From assembly GCA_029891385.1 (NCBI GenBank), contig CM057228.1, positions 67,183,523-67,247,522 of the forward strand: a stretch of 64,000 bases of DNA, written 5' to 3'. Positions 1 to 11,140 of the stretch are shown piece by piece (position 1 is the stretch's first letter; the number at the start of each line of letters is the position of its first letter). This DNA is from Erythroxylum novogranatense (lineage: Eukaryota; Streptophyta; Magnoliopsida; Malpighiales; Erythroxylaceae). A model generated the notes under the pieces. It worked only from the letters and a program-made list of their open reading frames with translations, was not told where the DNA came from and searched no databases. Made by a program: the position numbers and the translations under genes.

Positions 1-482
1 GTTTTATCACTAAAGAAATGTAATATGATAAACGATAAATGAAATGTTTTGAAGTGAATCGCCTCGGCCGAATACACTTAGATAGAGACACAGGTGTAAT
101 GAATGGAAATTAAATTCGATATGTAGTGATCTCTATGGGACTGTAGTGTGAATGGAACTACGGATTTGTAAACCTGAAAAAGATGTTTCGGATCCAAAGT
201 GTGACTTGGACAGGATTAGAAAATATTGTTATGATCTGACATATGTATTATCGATATCGAAAGTAAAGAATTGTGAGTGATCTTGAAGAAACTATGAGAC
301 TGTGTAAAGTTAGAGAAAAGATAAAGAGTGATTGATAGTATTGATTTCTGTTATTTGGCAGAAATTAGCTATATAGTAACATAAGTGGGAAACAGTATAT
401 AGTGATCGGAACAATTCCCCTGCTTCCCTGATCAACCGTATATAAAATTTCGATGACGAAATTTTTTTAAGGAGGGGAGAAT
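1..482 (+). mobile_element. 3' end of the internal region of a plus-strand Ty3/gypsy element, cut by the window edge
   Basis: This stretch ends in a purine-rich run at 469-482 (AAGGAGGGGAGAAT) directly before a TGTAACATC LTR start, which is the usual polypurine-tract/3'-LTR junction of Ty3/gypsy elements. The same purine motif precedes the 3' LTR of the second gypsy element (16819-16833, read on the minus strand). No open reading frame is recognisable, so this is probably the non-coding tail after the integrase. The body of the element lies left of the window. Confidence 0.6.
469..482 (+). other. Polypurine tract of the gypsy element
   Basis: AAGGAGGGGAGAAT lies immediately 5' of the LTR start at 483. 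In LTR retrotransposons this RNase H-resistant RNA primes plus-strand DNA synthesis. The position and purine content are seen; the function is inferred from the family. Confidence 0.6.
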
Positions 483-3390
483 TGTAACATCTCGACCCCA
501 ATGGGAAGGGTATATGGGTCAATTTGGTCAGGCTAGTAATTTGCATTTCATATTTCTGATGTGAACATTTATTTGGTCTCTGATTGTAAAGGACTGAGTC
601 ATTTGGCACATGCACATATAGATAGATGCATTCGTGACTTTTCCCGGCATTTGATTTTGTAAATGATTTGAACTATGAATGTGTGAGATAATTAGATTGG
701 ATTATGATATCTTGGGAATTATGGAATAATTGGGTGTGAATGGTGGATTTGGAACTGTACTAGAGTGATCGCCAATTGATTATGAACTTTAGACATGTTT
801 CTGAAAATTTGGGAGAAAATGTCCGGACCTGAAATTCTCCGAGTGGCGGACCGATTGACTGAATAGGACCGAAATAATTGTCCAATGGCTACGGAAATTT
901 AGAAATATGATTTTAAGAAGTAATATGACGAGCCATTGTAATTTGGAGATGAATTGGACTGGAAATGAAAGTGAAAAGAGAAAGAGATTTGAGGATAAAG
1001 TCTAGAGGTTTAAGTGATTAACCTATAAATGCTTTAGATTTCAATTGAAGAAGGCAAAATCCTCTTTTCCTTCCTCTGAGGCACGACTTTTGTTTCTCCT
1101 CAATGATCGATCCTCCGTTCTTCCTCCTTGTGCGATTGATCGTTGGCTTGTTGTTTGTTTCTTCTTCCTTGTGCAAATCCCAGCCTAAACCCTAAGTAAG
1201 ATGATGTTTTGGTATGGCTATGGGAGCTAAACCGTTGATGTTAAGGTTTAGGGATTTTCTGAGATTCGAAGGTTTTGAGTTTGATTTGGTAAGTATATGA
1301 TTTCATGTTGTTTATTATTGTGTTTAAAGCATGCATGGGGTTAATTGTTAGAGATTTGAGTGTTTAAGTTGAGTTAATACTGGATTTTAGAGAGAGAAAG
1401 AGGAAAAGGAAATCGGAGAAGACGAACCAGGGTCGCACGTCGCGACGAATAAATATTTAGATGTCGCGACGTGGAAATTGCTTAGACGTCGCGACGAGTA
1501 AGGTGGGGACGTCGCAGCGAGCGTGAAACATTGACACCGCGACGAGCCCGAAGGAAGCGTTCGTCGCGGCGAGCGTCTGTACGTCGCGGCGAGCGACTCT
1601 CGCACGTCGCGACGAGCGTCTGTGCGTCGCGATGAGGAACAGTTTCTGATGTGTTTTAATTGGGTTTTTGAGGCATAACTAATTGTGTAGACCTCCAATT
1701 GAGGTGATGTTTGATTTGTTATGATCTAGTGAATGAGGTCTATAATTGAGGAAAAGAATAAAAGCTTGACTTCCGATTTCTGAGAGCACATTTAGTGAAA
1801 GATAGTTAAGAATGTGATTGTATTGCAACCTAAAGAATGTACTTGGTAATTGGGGTATAATGTGAGACTTTGAAAGAAAATTCATTGTTACTGGGAATTT
1901 TAGGAACTGAGCATAAAGAATGAATTTGATCTAGAGAGTAGTGCTATTTGATTGTGAGATAATACCCCAGCGAGTATGACTGGATAAATTGACTGGAAAT
2001 TAGAATTTGAAATTGAAAGTTCTGTAATATGTTATTGAATCGAAATGAGCCGGTAGTGATCAAGTGAGTGAAAGTTAGATACTGAGTAAAAGAAAGTGGA
2101 AAGGGGGAAATGGTATCGGGAAAATCATGAATAGGCATAGTACATCTGTTATTCAAGGCATATGCATCATTAATTATTTTTGACTGTACATTTTGTAATG
2201 AATGAAATTAATTGATTGTTATAGAGCCGATGGATCGATAATCCACGAACAGTGCTGGAGTTTCCAGGAAACAGCTAGGAAGTTCAGGTGAGTAACCTAG
2301 TTGGTTCCTCAGCCTTTATGTGTTTAATATCTTGCCATTGTGACATGTGGAGAGAATGGAGGGATATATGTGTTTGTTTTGATTGATTTCGGACCACGGG
2401 TGTCCGAAGTATTTGAATGTGATATTGAAGTGCAAAATGTATATCTGCATGTGAATCTTCTTTGTGAAATGATTGAAAATGTGATTTGATACATGTGTAT
2501 TGTCTATAGAGATATGAATGAACTTGTGAAATCTATAATTGGTTAATAAATAATGGTTGTGACTGGAGCATATTCTGATCGGAGCTATAAGCTCATCAAT
2601 TGTGAAAAGGAATAGTGCATACCAGAGGGCTCTCCTATCCCTAATGTGAGCGCAGCAATAGTGCATACCTGTGGGGCTCTCCTACTTGTTTAAAATGTGA
2701 TTACTGTGAATGAACCGAGCTTTGAGCTCGAGGGGAGTCAGTGTATACCCAGAGGGCTCTCCTACTCCCTAAGTGTATCTGAATTCTGTTCCGTTAAGCG
2801 CCCAGTCACAACTCAAAGTAAAACGATGGAAATTATGGGAAGAGATTTGTGTGTAGTGTCGATATGTATATGAATAGTGTGAAAGGCGATACGCCTTATA
2901 TGTGTACAAATTGGAAATGCCTGAGTTAATTTGGAAGGTGATAATATGTGATAAGCTGTGAATTGTTTGGTTATGCATGCGTTGAGTGAACCATCGATGA
3001 TGGTTTCTCACTGAGTTCGCAAACTCACCCAACATTGTAATTATTTTTCAGGAATTGAAGAGTACCCCGCTAGTAAAACGAGAGTATGTTTGCAGGATTC
3101 AAGTGAAGGTCAGAAGTCGGGATCAGTTCGTGTCTGCATTACATGTCTTTATTTTTTTAATAAAGTGTTTATTTGTATTTGTGAAATTGACCTCAGTGGC
3201 ATTTGAAAATGTGTGTATTGAATTTGGATGTGATTGAATGAGTACCCAATTTGGGTTTGGAATTCCGCACATATGTTTTAAAAAGAATAATGTACCGATT
3301 TCTGAACGAGTGGTTAGCACGCCACCCTCACGGGACACGGACTCGGATATCACTATGGATGTCGGGTTCGGGTCTTGCGGGTGTGGGTGT
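483..3390 (+). repeat. Ty3/gypsy 3' LTR, about 2.9 kb, plus orientation
   Basis: The LTR starts TGTAACATC just after the polypurine tract. It shares ordered landmarks with the LTR at 4504-7436 (minus): a CG-rich dyad array, a GGGCTCTCCTA-type segment near 2630-2760, and a conserved stretch near 2990-3030 ending AACTCACCCAACATTGTAA. The right end is placed near 3390, where GGGTGTTATGA resembles the GGGGTGCTACA end of the third LTR; it lacks a clean CA end, so the boundary is uncertain by tens of bases. Beyond it begins gag sequence of another element on the other strand, so this element probably inserted into that gag. Confidence 0.7.
1439..1637. repeat. Array of about nine CGTCGCGACG-type dyads inside the gypsy LTR
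   Basis: About nine copies of GTCGCGACG or one-to-two-base variants (GTCGCGGCG, GTCGCAGCG, ACCGCGACG, GTCGCGATG) occur in 200 bp, at irregular spacing of about 17-30 bp. The core CGTCGCGACG is its own reverse complement. The array is far richer in CpG than the AT-rich LTR around it. The corresponding place in the minus-strand LTR (6190-6425) carries a more decayed version. Confidence 0.8.
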
Positions 3391-4275
3391 TATGACTCTG
3401 TTACTGTTGTAGTAACCTTGCTCGATCTACCGATCACTGGTGGTGGGCCTCCTGATAAAGGACACTTTGAGGTGGTGGTCCATCGAACCACACTTAAGAC
3501 ATGCTCCGGTAAACCTCCAAGACTCCCATCGTGCCTCCTCTCACAATACTCACACAGCGGGATACTCTGGCCCGAACCTCTAGCACCGCTACGGCCACCA
3601 CTAGCCTGAGCAAATCTGCCTCTCTGCCCAAATCTGGACTGTTTACCTCCGCCAGACGACCTGAAAGTCCTAGCCTGGCGCTTACTCAATCCTCGGCTCT
3701 CGCTACCCTGACTGCCACTCGGTCTCTTACTACTGGGGCCCTGACCAGACTCAACTCTACTCTGTCTCAGCAACTGCTCTATCCTCACAGCAGCTGCTCT
3801 CAGCTCAACGAAGGAACCCATATCCGCTCGGGCTAACTGGGTACGAATCTCAAAATTGAGTCCTCCCTCAAATATACGGCATCTGTCAGACTCTGAAGCA
3901 ATCAAAGAAGAGGCATAACCCACTAACTCATTGAACTGCACCTCATAATCAGCCACTGACATCTTCCCCTGTCTCAGCTCAAGAAATTCCTGCATCTTCA
4001 TCTCTAAGTAAACCTTGGGCATGAAATTATCTCTGAATGCCCGCAGGAAATCATCCCAAGTCAATAAGCAGGGCCTGGTGGAACTGCCCGGAATAGTCCT
4101 CCACCAACGGTAAGTCGGACCCTGAAGCAAGGACACTGCATAGTCAAACCTCTCCTCTGCATCACAATCCATCTGGTCCAAGACTCTCTCAGTCCTCTCT
4201 AACCATCCCTCAGCCTCAGCAGGGTCGGTGCTGCCATAGAAGTCAACCGCTCCACCTTGCAGATCTATCGTACCT
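3391..4275 (-). pseudogene. Ty3/gypsy gag remnant (capsid domain plus broken zinc knuckles)
   Basis: The reading frame on the minus strand contains a typical plant gypsy capsid region (Retrotrans_gag family). Recognisable pieces are GPTYRWWRTI, WDDFLRAFRDNFMP, QGKMSVADYEVQF and FEGGLNFEIRTQLA, followed by a Ser/Arg/Gly-rich linker. The same frame continues upstream of the Met at 4181 to about 4275 (GGAVDFYGSTDPAEAEGWL) before a frameshift. Near 3500-3560 the nucleocapsid begins CEYC..RRHDG, but a frameshift destroys the remaining Cys/His residues. Coding sequence stops at about 3391, where the plus-strand LTR begins; protease and pol are absent here. The gene is downstream of its own 5' LTR (4504-7436) and primer-binding site. 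It is non-functional as seen. Confidence 0.8.
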
Positions 4276-4486
4276 CCTCTCCCGTCTCACGGGAACTCTG
4301 GGAGGCAACTCATCAGAATGAGGCATAGGGGACTCTCTACTAGCTCCCACGGATCCTAGGTCAGCTGGTTGATCTACTTGATCTCCAAGAACGGATGACC
4401 TACAACAATAAGAATCAGATCAATTTATGCTTTTCTCACTGAAATTCACGCCTAAAACACTCTATGCCCAAAAAATGCCAAACCAT

Positions 4487-4498
4487 GCTCTGATACCA
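4487..4498 (-). other. Primer-binding site for initiator Met tRNA
   Basis: The minus strand reads TGGTATCAGAGC, the standard plant retrotransposon primer-binding site matching the 3' end of initiator tRNA-Met. It lies five bases after the LTR end at 4504, as expected for the 5' LTR of a minus-strand element. This fixes the polarity of the 4504-7436 LTR. Confidence 0.85.
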
Positions 4499-4503
4499 CC
4501 TAA

Positions 4504-7436
4504 TGTAGCGCCCCCTTACCGTAGGGTACACACCGGGATACCCGTGGGTCGTTCCGACGCATATCCCACAGCAAGGAAGTGCTACGATCGCAAACGATCA
4601 CTATCACTCGCATGGCATCAATAAAATAACACCGCAATATGCAAATCACTAAAATTTAAAACCACAATAACAATATTTCATTTCATAAAATCAATCCAAA
4701 ATATAGACAAGTCTATCAATCCCCTAAAGTCTAAATACAATGATCCAAAAAGGGAAACTGATACAAACGTCTATACTAAGATCATCCCCAAAAATCGACC
4801 CAGCTGACCGACCTGTGATCCATCGCTTCACTTGATCACGCCCTCACACGGCAGGAAAATCTATCACAGGAGCTAGAGTCCTACTGACGCTGTCCTGAAA
4901 AATATTAGCAATGTTGGGTGAGTTTGCGAACTCAGTGAGAAACCATCATCGATGGTTCACCCAACTCATGCATATACACATATATATATATCGCATAGTT
5001 ACACATTAACACAATTGGAACGCTATAAGACAATTTACGCATTTTAGAACACTATAAACACTTTGCACATTTATACTAGGCCATAGCTCAGACATATCAC
5101 TTCACAATTATCATATATCACACGATTCTCAATTTCACTACGGTCGGATGCATAATGTATGCAAATTCTCATTTTATGACATTGTTGTCGTGGCGCTAAC
5201 ACTCGTCCCGATCCAGGCACTTTTCACATTAATCACATTTTCGGCAAGTAGGAGAGCCCTCAGGGTATGCACTACTGCCCGCTCACATAAGGGATAGGAG
5301 AGCCCTCTGGGTATGCACTATTCCCTTTTTGGCCCTAGGCTCATTCACTGATATCGAGCTTAAAGCTCTGCTCACTAGATGCTTCAGTCATAACTGCTTA
5401 GTTACCATTTATAATCATGCCTAGCATGCACTAACACTTGCACAGTCACTAGCACATATGTTTATATATAAATATCACTTCACTCGCTTATCACGATCAG
5501 AACACTTACTCATAATCCTATACACTGATTCACAATCACAAATATTCACATTTGCAACACATTCCACATAATCACTCACAATCATAACACTACTCATAAT
5601 TGCAGCACATTTATTTCACATTTATATCACTCACATTGGCAATTAATTCACACATTCACAACACATTTTATCACACAAAGATTGAGGAACTAACTAGGTT
5701 ACTCACCTGTAACTTTCGAGTTACTGCCTGGAAGTCCCAGCGATATCCGTGGACAGTCGATCCAACGGTGCCTCTATAACAATTCAAATGAATTCTCATC
5801 ACTAGATGCTCAATCAGATGAATTCACTAATGCACATGTCTCAAATTCAAAGCTATATGATGCATGTTCATGATTTCCCAGCGCTCTAATCCAAAACTGC
5901 TATCTCTCGCTTCACAACCAAAATTCAGTATTCACTAGGTCCATAATATCCCTCAATTTCATAATCCTCCAATTTAAACTCAAGTTAGTCAACACATAAC
6001 CCTTAGGTTACTCTAGAAACTAAATTTGATTCACTTTCGATAATTAAAATCCGCTGATAAAATTCAAACTCTCGCCTCTATCACAATTGTAGACCTCATC
6101 TCTAGATCATAACGAATCAAGGATCACCTCAATTGAGGTCTACACTAAAAGATATACCCTAAAACCACTTTAATTTTCTCAAATTTCTGTCCCTCATGGC
6201 GGCTTCTTATCTCTCATGGCAAGACTGAGGATGCTCGCCATGACGTGGGAACGTTTCGCATGCGTAACACTCTCTCTCACGCCGCCATGAAGTCTACTAA
6301 CGACTCGTCGCGGCGTGAAATCCATCCACTCGCCGCGACGTCTCCTGCTGCTCGCTGCAGCGAGCATGCTTTTTCTCGCCGCGGTGTGCGCAGTGTGCCC
6401 TTTCTCAGACGTCGCCACGTGCGGCCCAACTTCGTCTTCTCCGATCGATTCTCACCATTTTTACTCCATTAAACCTCCATTAACCACATTCAACTACCCT
6501 ATCTAACTCATTTAATACCATAAATGCCATAAATAACCATAAATACAACATTAAAACACAAAACTTACCAAATCACAGATTCGATCGAAGCCCTAAAAAT
6601 CGTAAACGTCCGAGATCCTCCAAGCTCAAACTCCCCCGATTTCACTCTCAACCCAAACGAAAACATCATCAACTCTCAATCACAAACAAGGCTTTCTCAA
6701 TAAGGAACAAACCACAAAATCTCCAAGGAGGAAAAGTGAGATCGTCGACGGGAGGAAGAAGAAATTGCCTTAGGTTTTTACAAAGTTTAAACAAAGAGGA
6801 TTTGAACTAAGAACATTAAAAAGGGTTGATTTCAACCGAGACCCAAAATCTACAAGTCCTCAAATTCACTTAATTTCAATATCTAATTTCAATGGCTCAT
6901 CACAATAATTCTTAAACTCATAACTCTAAATTTTCAAGCCATTAGCCACTCACTTTCGGAATCGGAACTCTAAAGTCAGTCTCTAGGCCATTTTTTCGGT
7001 CCGAACACAAAACTCTAAAAATTCCAAAAAAAATTCTATAAATCCTAAAAAATATAAAACACTCAATCCCAAACTCAATTCTCAATTTCCAACTCCCACA
7101 ATTCCATTTTCACTCTAACTCAACTATACAATCCAATTATTCTTAAACTCTCAATCAAATCACAATTCAACTAATTCAATCATTCAATTCAAATTATCGC
7201 TTAATTCTCAATAACTCATGTCTAACTCAATTATCTCAAATTCACAATTCAACTCATAATCACAATTTAAATGCTGGAACAATCATGAATGCATGTCACT
7301 ATATATGCATGTGCAATTAACTCATTTATCACTGATGCAGAGGCAAAATATACGTGCAATTCAATTATGAATACACTCACCGCTCAATCCATCCAAATTA
7401 CCAATATGCCCATCACATCGGTAACGGGATGTTACA
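4504..7436 (-). repeat. Ty3/gypsy 5' LTR, about 2.93 kb, minus orientation
   Basis: Read on the minus strand it starts TGTAACATCCCG at 7436 and ends GGGGGCGCTACA at 4504, with the primer-binding site and gag following. It has the same block order as the plus LTR at 483-3390, so the two belong to related subfamilies, but they are clearly diverged. A decayed CG-rich dyad array lies at 6190-6425. Around 5240-5330 there are two GGAGAGCCCT repeats about 50 bp apart, also present in the plus LTR. Confidence 0.8.
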
Positions 7437-8509
7437 TTTGATGCATAAATTATATATTGGAAGTGCTCATTGTTTGTGAATTTGACAAAATAAGTGATAC
7501 TCAACATTATTGTCAAATGCCAGACCAAAGCTCAATGATAATTGTGAACGTGAATGTGAAACTGAAACAAAGTGACTTATTGAATTTATCTGAATGTGAT
7601 GCATTTCATTACATGACTTGACAACATAAAGGTTATTATGATTGGAGCAGCCACCGAAAAGGAACTTAAAGCTCAGAATGTGGTAAGATCCTTTGACTCA
7701 GTTGTTAATGTACCCGATATCCACTAAGGGATATGGGACAATATCTAAAACAAGCCCGGTATCCAGAAGGGATATGGGCTAGTAAAAAGATACTTGGTCA
7801 CAACAAAGTAATAATTATAAGTGAGTCTCATGTGCATTACATTTATAATTGATATGTATATTTTAAATGATCGAAATGTACTATTTGACTGCTCTGAATG
7901 TGAAATGTGGAATAAGTGAACAAAGTGTTATGTGATGCTATATGATTATTGGTGAAAAGATGTGTATTGTATGATGACATGACTTGCTGTGAACTTGAAA
8001 CATGAACTATGTGATTGCATGGATTGTGTGTTATGTGATATGAGTGAACCATTGAGGATGGTTAACTCACTAAGTTCACAAAATTCACAAAAATTGTAAC
8101 GTTGAATTTTAGGTTCAAGAGATAATACTAGTGACAAAGAAACTCTAGAAGAAGCATAGTTTTTGTACTCTTGGATAGAAGAAATGGGTCAAAGGTTGGT
8201 CACCTGGATCTAGATAAAATTTTTGTATAATTCCTCATATATGTAGCTTGTTTTGTATACAGAGGTGTAAACTCTGATTAGTTTTTGATAATCTACATAT
8301 ATGGATGTTATTGTAAAGCTATAATGTACATATTTGATTTTATGAAAATAAGGAATTGGGTTTTTAAATATTGTGACATTTACGTATTAAATGATGATGC
8401 CATGATTAAGTTAGTGTCGTCATTGCTTTAGCATGTCACCTTTTTAGGGTACGTACTCGGATATCCTTCAAAATGTCAGGTATGTGTCCCGTGAGAGTGG
8501 GGTGCTACA
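7437..8509 (+). repeat. Diverged gypsy-type LTR fragment (3' half), plus orientation
   Basis: The fragment ends GGGGTGCTACA at 8509 and shares landmarks with the 3' part of the 483-3390 LTR: GTGAACCATTGAGGATGG near 8043, GGATATGGG-type repeats near 7730-7780, and ACTCGGATATCC near 8456. It lacks the 5' half and the dyad array. It may be the remnant of the sequence into which the minus gypsy element inserted. No coding capacity is seen. Confidence 0.6.
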
Positions 8510-8563
8510 GAAAACCAAAGAAGGCAGAAAATCAGTCTGGTTCACAGTTGAGAGGTTATTGAA
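8510..8563. other. Short unassigned spacer between LTR remnants
   Basis: These 54 bp lie between the end of a gypsy LTR fragment and the TGTAAGG start of an old copia-type LTR. There is no primer-binding site or polypurine tract, so it does not look like element interior. Nothing else is recognised. Confidence 0.4.
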
Positions 8564-8994
8564 TGTAAGGTTCTGATCATGCATCTCATACATAATATAT
8601 ATCAAATATACACAACGAAAAATAAAGCAAAACCTTAAAAACTAGATCTATTCATGCATGTAGATATAGAAAAAAAACATGAAATGTAAGATCGTTCTTT
8701 AATCTTCCCTGTGTTGGGTTGTCGTAAACCATAACGATCAACGTAGACCTCTCTAATGAAAGTTCACAAGAAGATAGAATGATGAAACCTTACTAGGAGA
8801 TGACTAGAGTTCTTTCTTTGTGCTAGCAAAGACAAGATCTCTTGTGAGAGTTACAGAGAAAAAAAGTGTGTGTGTAAGAAAGAACCTTTCTTTCTCTCCT
8901 CTGTCTCACACAAGATGTACGAAAATAATCTCTACTTTTTGCACCATTTGGCCTTCCACAATCCCCATCACTATGGAGAGTTATGGGAAGTTAA
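8564..8994 (-). repeat. Old copia-type LTR, part 1 (element 3' end), interrupted at 8994
   Basis: It begins TGTAAGGTTCTGATCATGC, loosely resembling the TGTAGGAAAATCC start of the copia LTRs further right. It continues as CT-rich, splice-leader-like sequence to a TAA at 8992-8994. The other part of the same LTR resumes after the second TAA at 26503 and can be followed to 27687. A Harbinger-like element and everything nested in it separate the two parts. Confidence 0.55.
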
Positions 8995-9310
8995 CGCTGC
9001 GTATGGTTGCTGTCTCTAGTAGCTGGAGACGAAACGGAACAGGACGGAACGGAACAAAAACTGGAGATAGTGAGGTGTTTGGTTGTGGTGGACAGAACAG
9101 AAATTTCTGTCTCCGTCTCGAAGACAGAATGTGTTTGGTTCTAGTGGACAGAATGAAAAAATGGTAACAATGACAAAAATGCTCCTAGTCCTTAATATGA
9201 TTAGAAATATGTAATTTATTGATAATTTTATTACGAACTATTTATGTTAGTTGAAAAGTTAACAAATAATAATAATTACAAATTATTATGAAATATCAAA
9301 TAATATAAGA

Positions 9311-9480
<170 letters not shown>

Positions 9481-9555
9481 ATTAATAACAATAACAAAAT
9501 AGACACAAAATGTTTCATAATAATAAATATGAATTATTATAAAGACAAAATATAC

Positions 9556-9559
9556 AATG

Positions 9560-9656
<97 letters not shown>
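9556..9656. repeat. (TAA)n microsatellite
   Basis: About 33 TAA triplets in a row, inside the Harbinger-like element. Confidence 0.95.
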
Positions 9657-9657
<1 letters not shown>

Positions 9658-10134
9658 TGTAAATTATGCAATTTTAAAATGGAAAATTGTAATTATGCAA
9701 CTTGTACGCCTAATGAAATTCTAAATGCGGTGACAAAGTACACAAGAACTTATGAATTTGTAATTATGCAAAGATTGTAAAATAGAATTGTAAATTAGAA
9801 TTGGAAATTTGGAATTGAAAATGGAATTGTAAAATAGGTTAGTAACTTAGTATGTAATTAATTATGTATTATGCAAAGATTATTAAAACTTAAAATTGAA
9901 AGTTGATAATTAATATTTAAACTTAAATGTAAAAATAATAATCAAATATGAAATTAATAATCAAATGTTAAATTGATAATTCAATGTGAAATTGTAAAAT
10001 TGATAATAAAATTGTAAAAACTTGTATTAGTAATAAAAATGGCGACCCTCGCTCATGAGGATTTCATTACACCAACCTAAGCCCTCATGAGACTGGCATA
10101 AATAATTAATAGTTTTATTTATTTATATGATTAA

Positions 10135-10299
<165 letters not shown>

Positions 10300-10675
10300 A
10301 AGAAATTAATTGTAATAATATTGATACTAATATTACTAATAACAATAAAATAAAAATAATAAAAATAATAATAACAAAATTATAATACTAATAATTATAA
10401 GAATAATAATAATAATGATAATAAGAATAATACTAATAATAATAAGAATAATAATGATAATGATAATAAAAATTAATTATAATAATATTACTAATAACAA
10501 TAACAATAATAATAATAATAACAAAATTATAATACTATTAATTATAAGAATAATAATAATAATGATAATAAGAACAATACTAATAATAATAAGAATAATA
10601 ATGATAATGATAATAAGAAATTAATTATAATAATATTGATAATAATTTTACTAATAGTAATAATAATAATAATAT
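10300..10675. repeat. Imperfect tandem duplication of degenerate TAA-rich DNA, period about 147 bp
   Basis: A motif beginning AACAAAATTATAATAC occurs at 10373 and again at 10520, each followed by the same order of variant triplets (AAGAATAATACTAATAAT and GATAATGATAATAA). A partial earlier copy is seen from about 10300. This is a higher-order duplication of microsatellite-derived DNA rather than simple slippage. Confidence 0.75.
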
Positions 10676-10679
10676 TGAG

Positions 10680-11140
10680 ACCCAATCCGGAGACCGGATC
10701 CCAACCGGAAAGCGGAAAGCGGAAAGCAAAACTAAAAACGAACGGCAGAAACGAATGCTAAACAGGTACAAATCGAATCGTAAAGCGAAAGAAACCGAAG
10801 CAGAAACATAAGGCAGAACTTGAAAGAACGGATCGAAGTGAATCGGACGAATGCAAAACAAATGCGAAAAGCGACGAATCGAAACAAAACAAAAATTCGA
10901 ATCGGAACCCAACATCATAAAGCGGACGCAAAAACGGATCACAAAACGTGAAAACAAAATCGAAAGCAGAAACGAACCGAAGGAAAAAATCGGATACTAA
11001 TCAAATGTCGAATACATATCAGAAAGCAAACACGAATTCGAATCGAAGTAAAAGGGGTATATTAACTGAAACGAATTCCGATATCCGAGAGCAAACTAAA
11101 AATAATAGCGTTGGAAACCTTGGACTATTCCTATCCGAAA
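10680..11140. other. T-poor, CGAA-rich segment
   Basis: The plus strand is strongly A-rich and poor in T, with very frequent GAA, CGAA and CGAAT words, and it keeps many CpG sites. No repeat unit of fixed length was found. This differs sharply from the AT-rich DNA on both sides. Confidence 0.7.

Noticed and set aside
1184..1196. Telomere-like CCTAAACCCTAA
   Set aside because: Only about two units occur here, and similar short runs at 16245-16260 and 24017-24026 are isolated within LTRs. This is not an interstitial telomere array.
3238..3609. Plus-strand open frame of 123 codons across 3390
   Set aside because: It crosses the junction between an LTR end and antisense gag. No similarity to a protein family is apparent.
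4487..4498. Possible tRNA-Met gene
   Set aside because: Only the 12-bp primer-binding match is present; no cloverleaf can be drawn. The same holds at 21606, 39296 and 47126.
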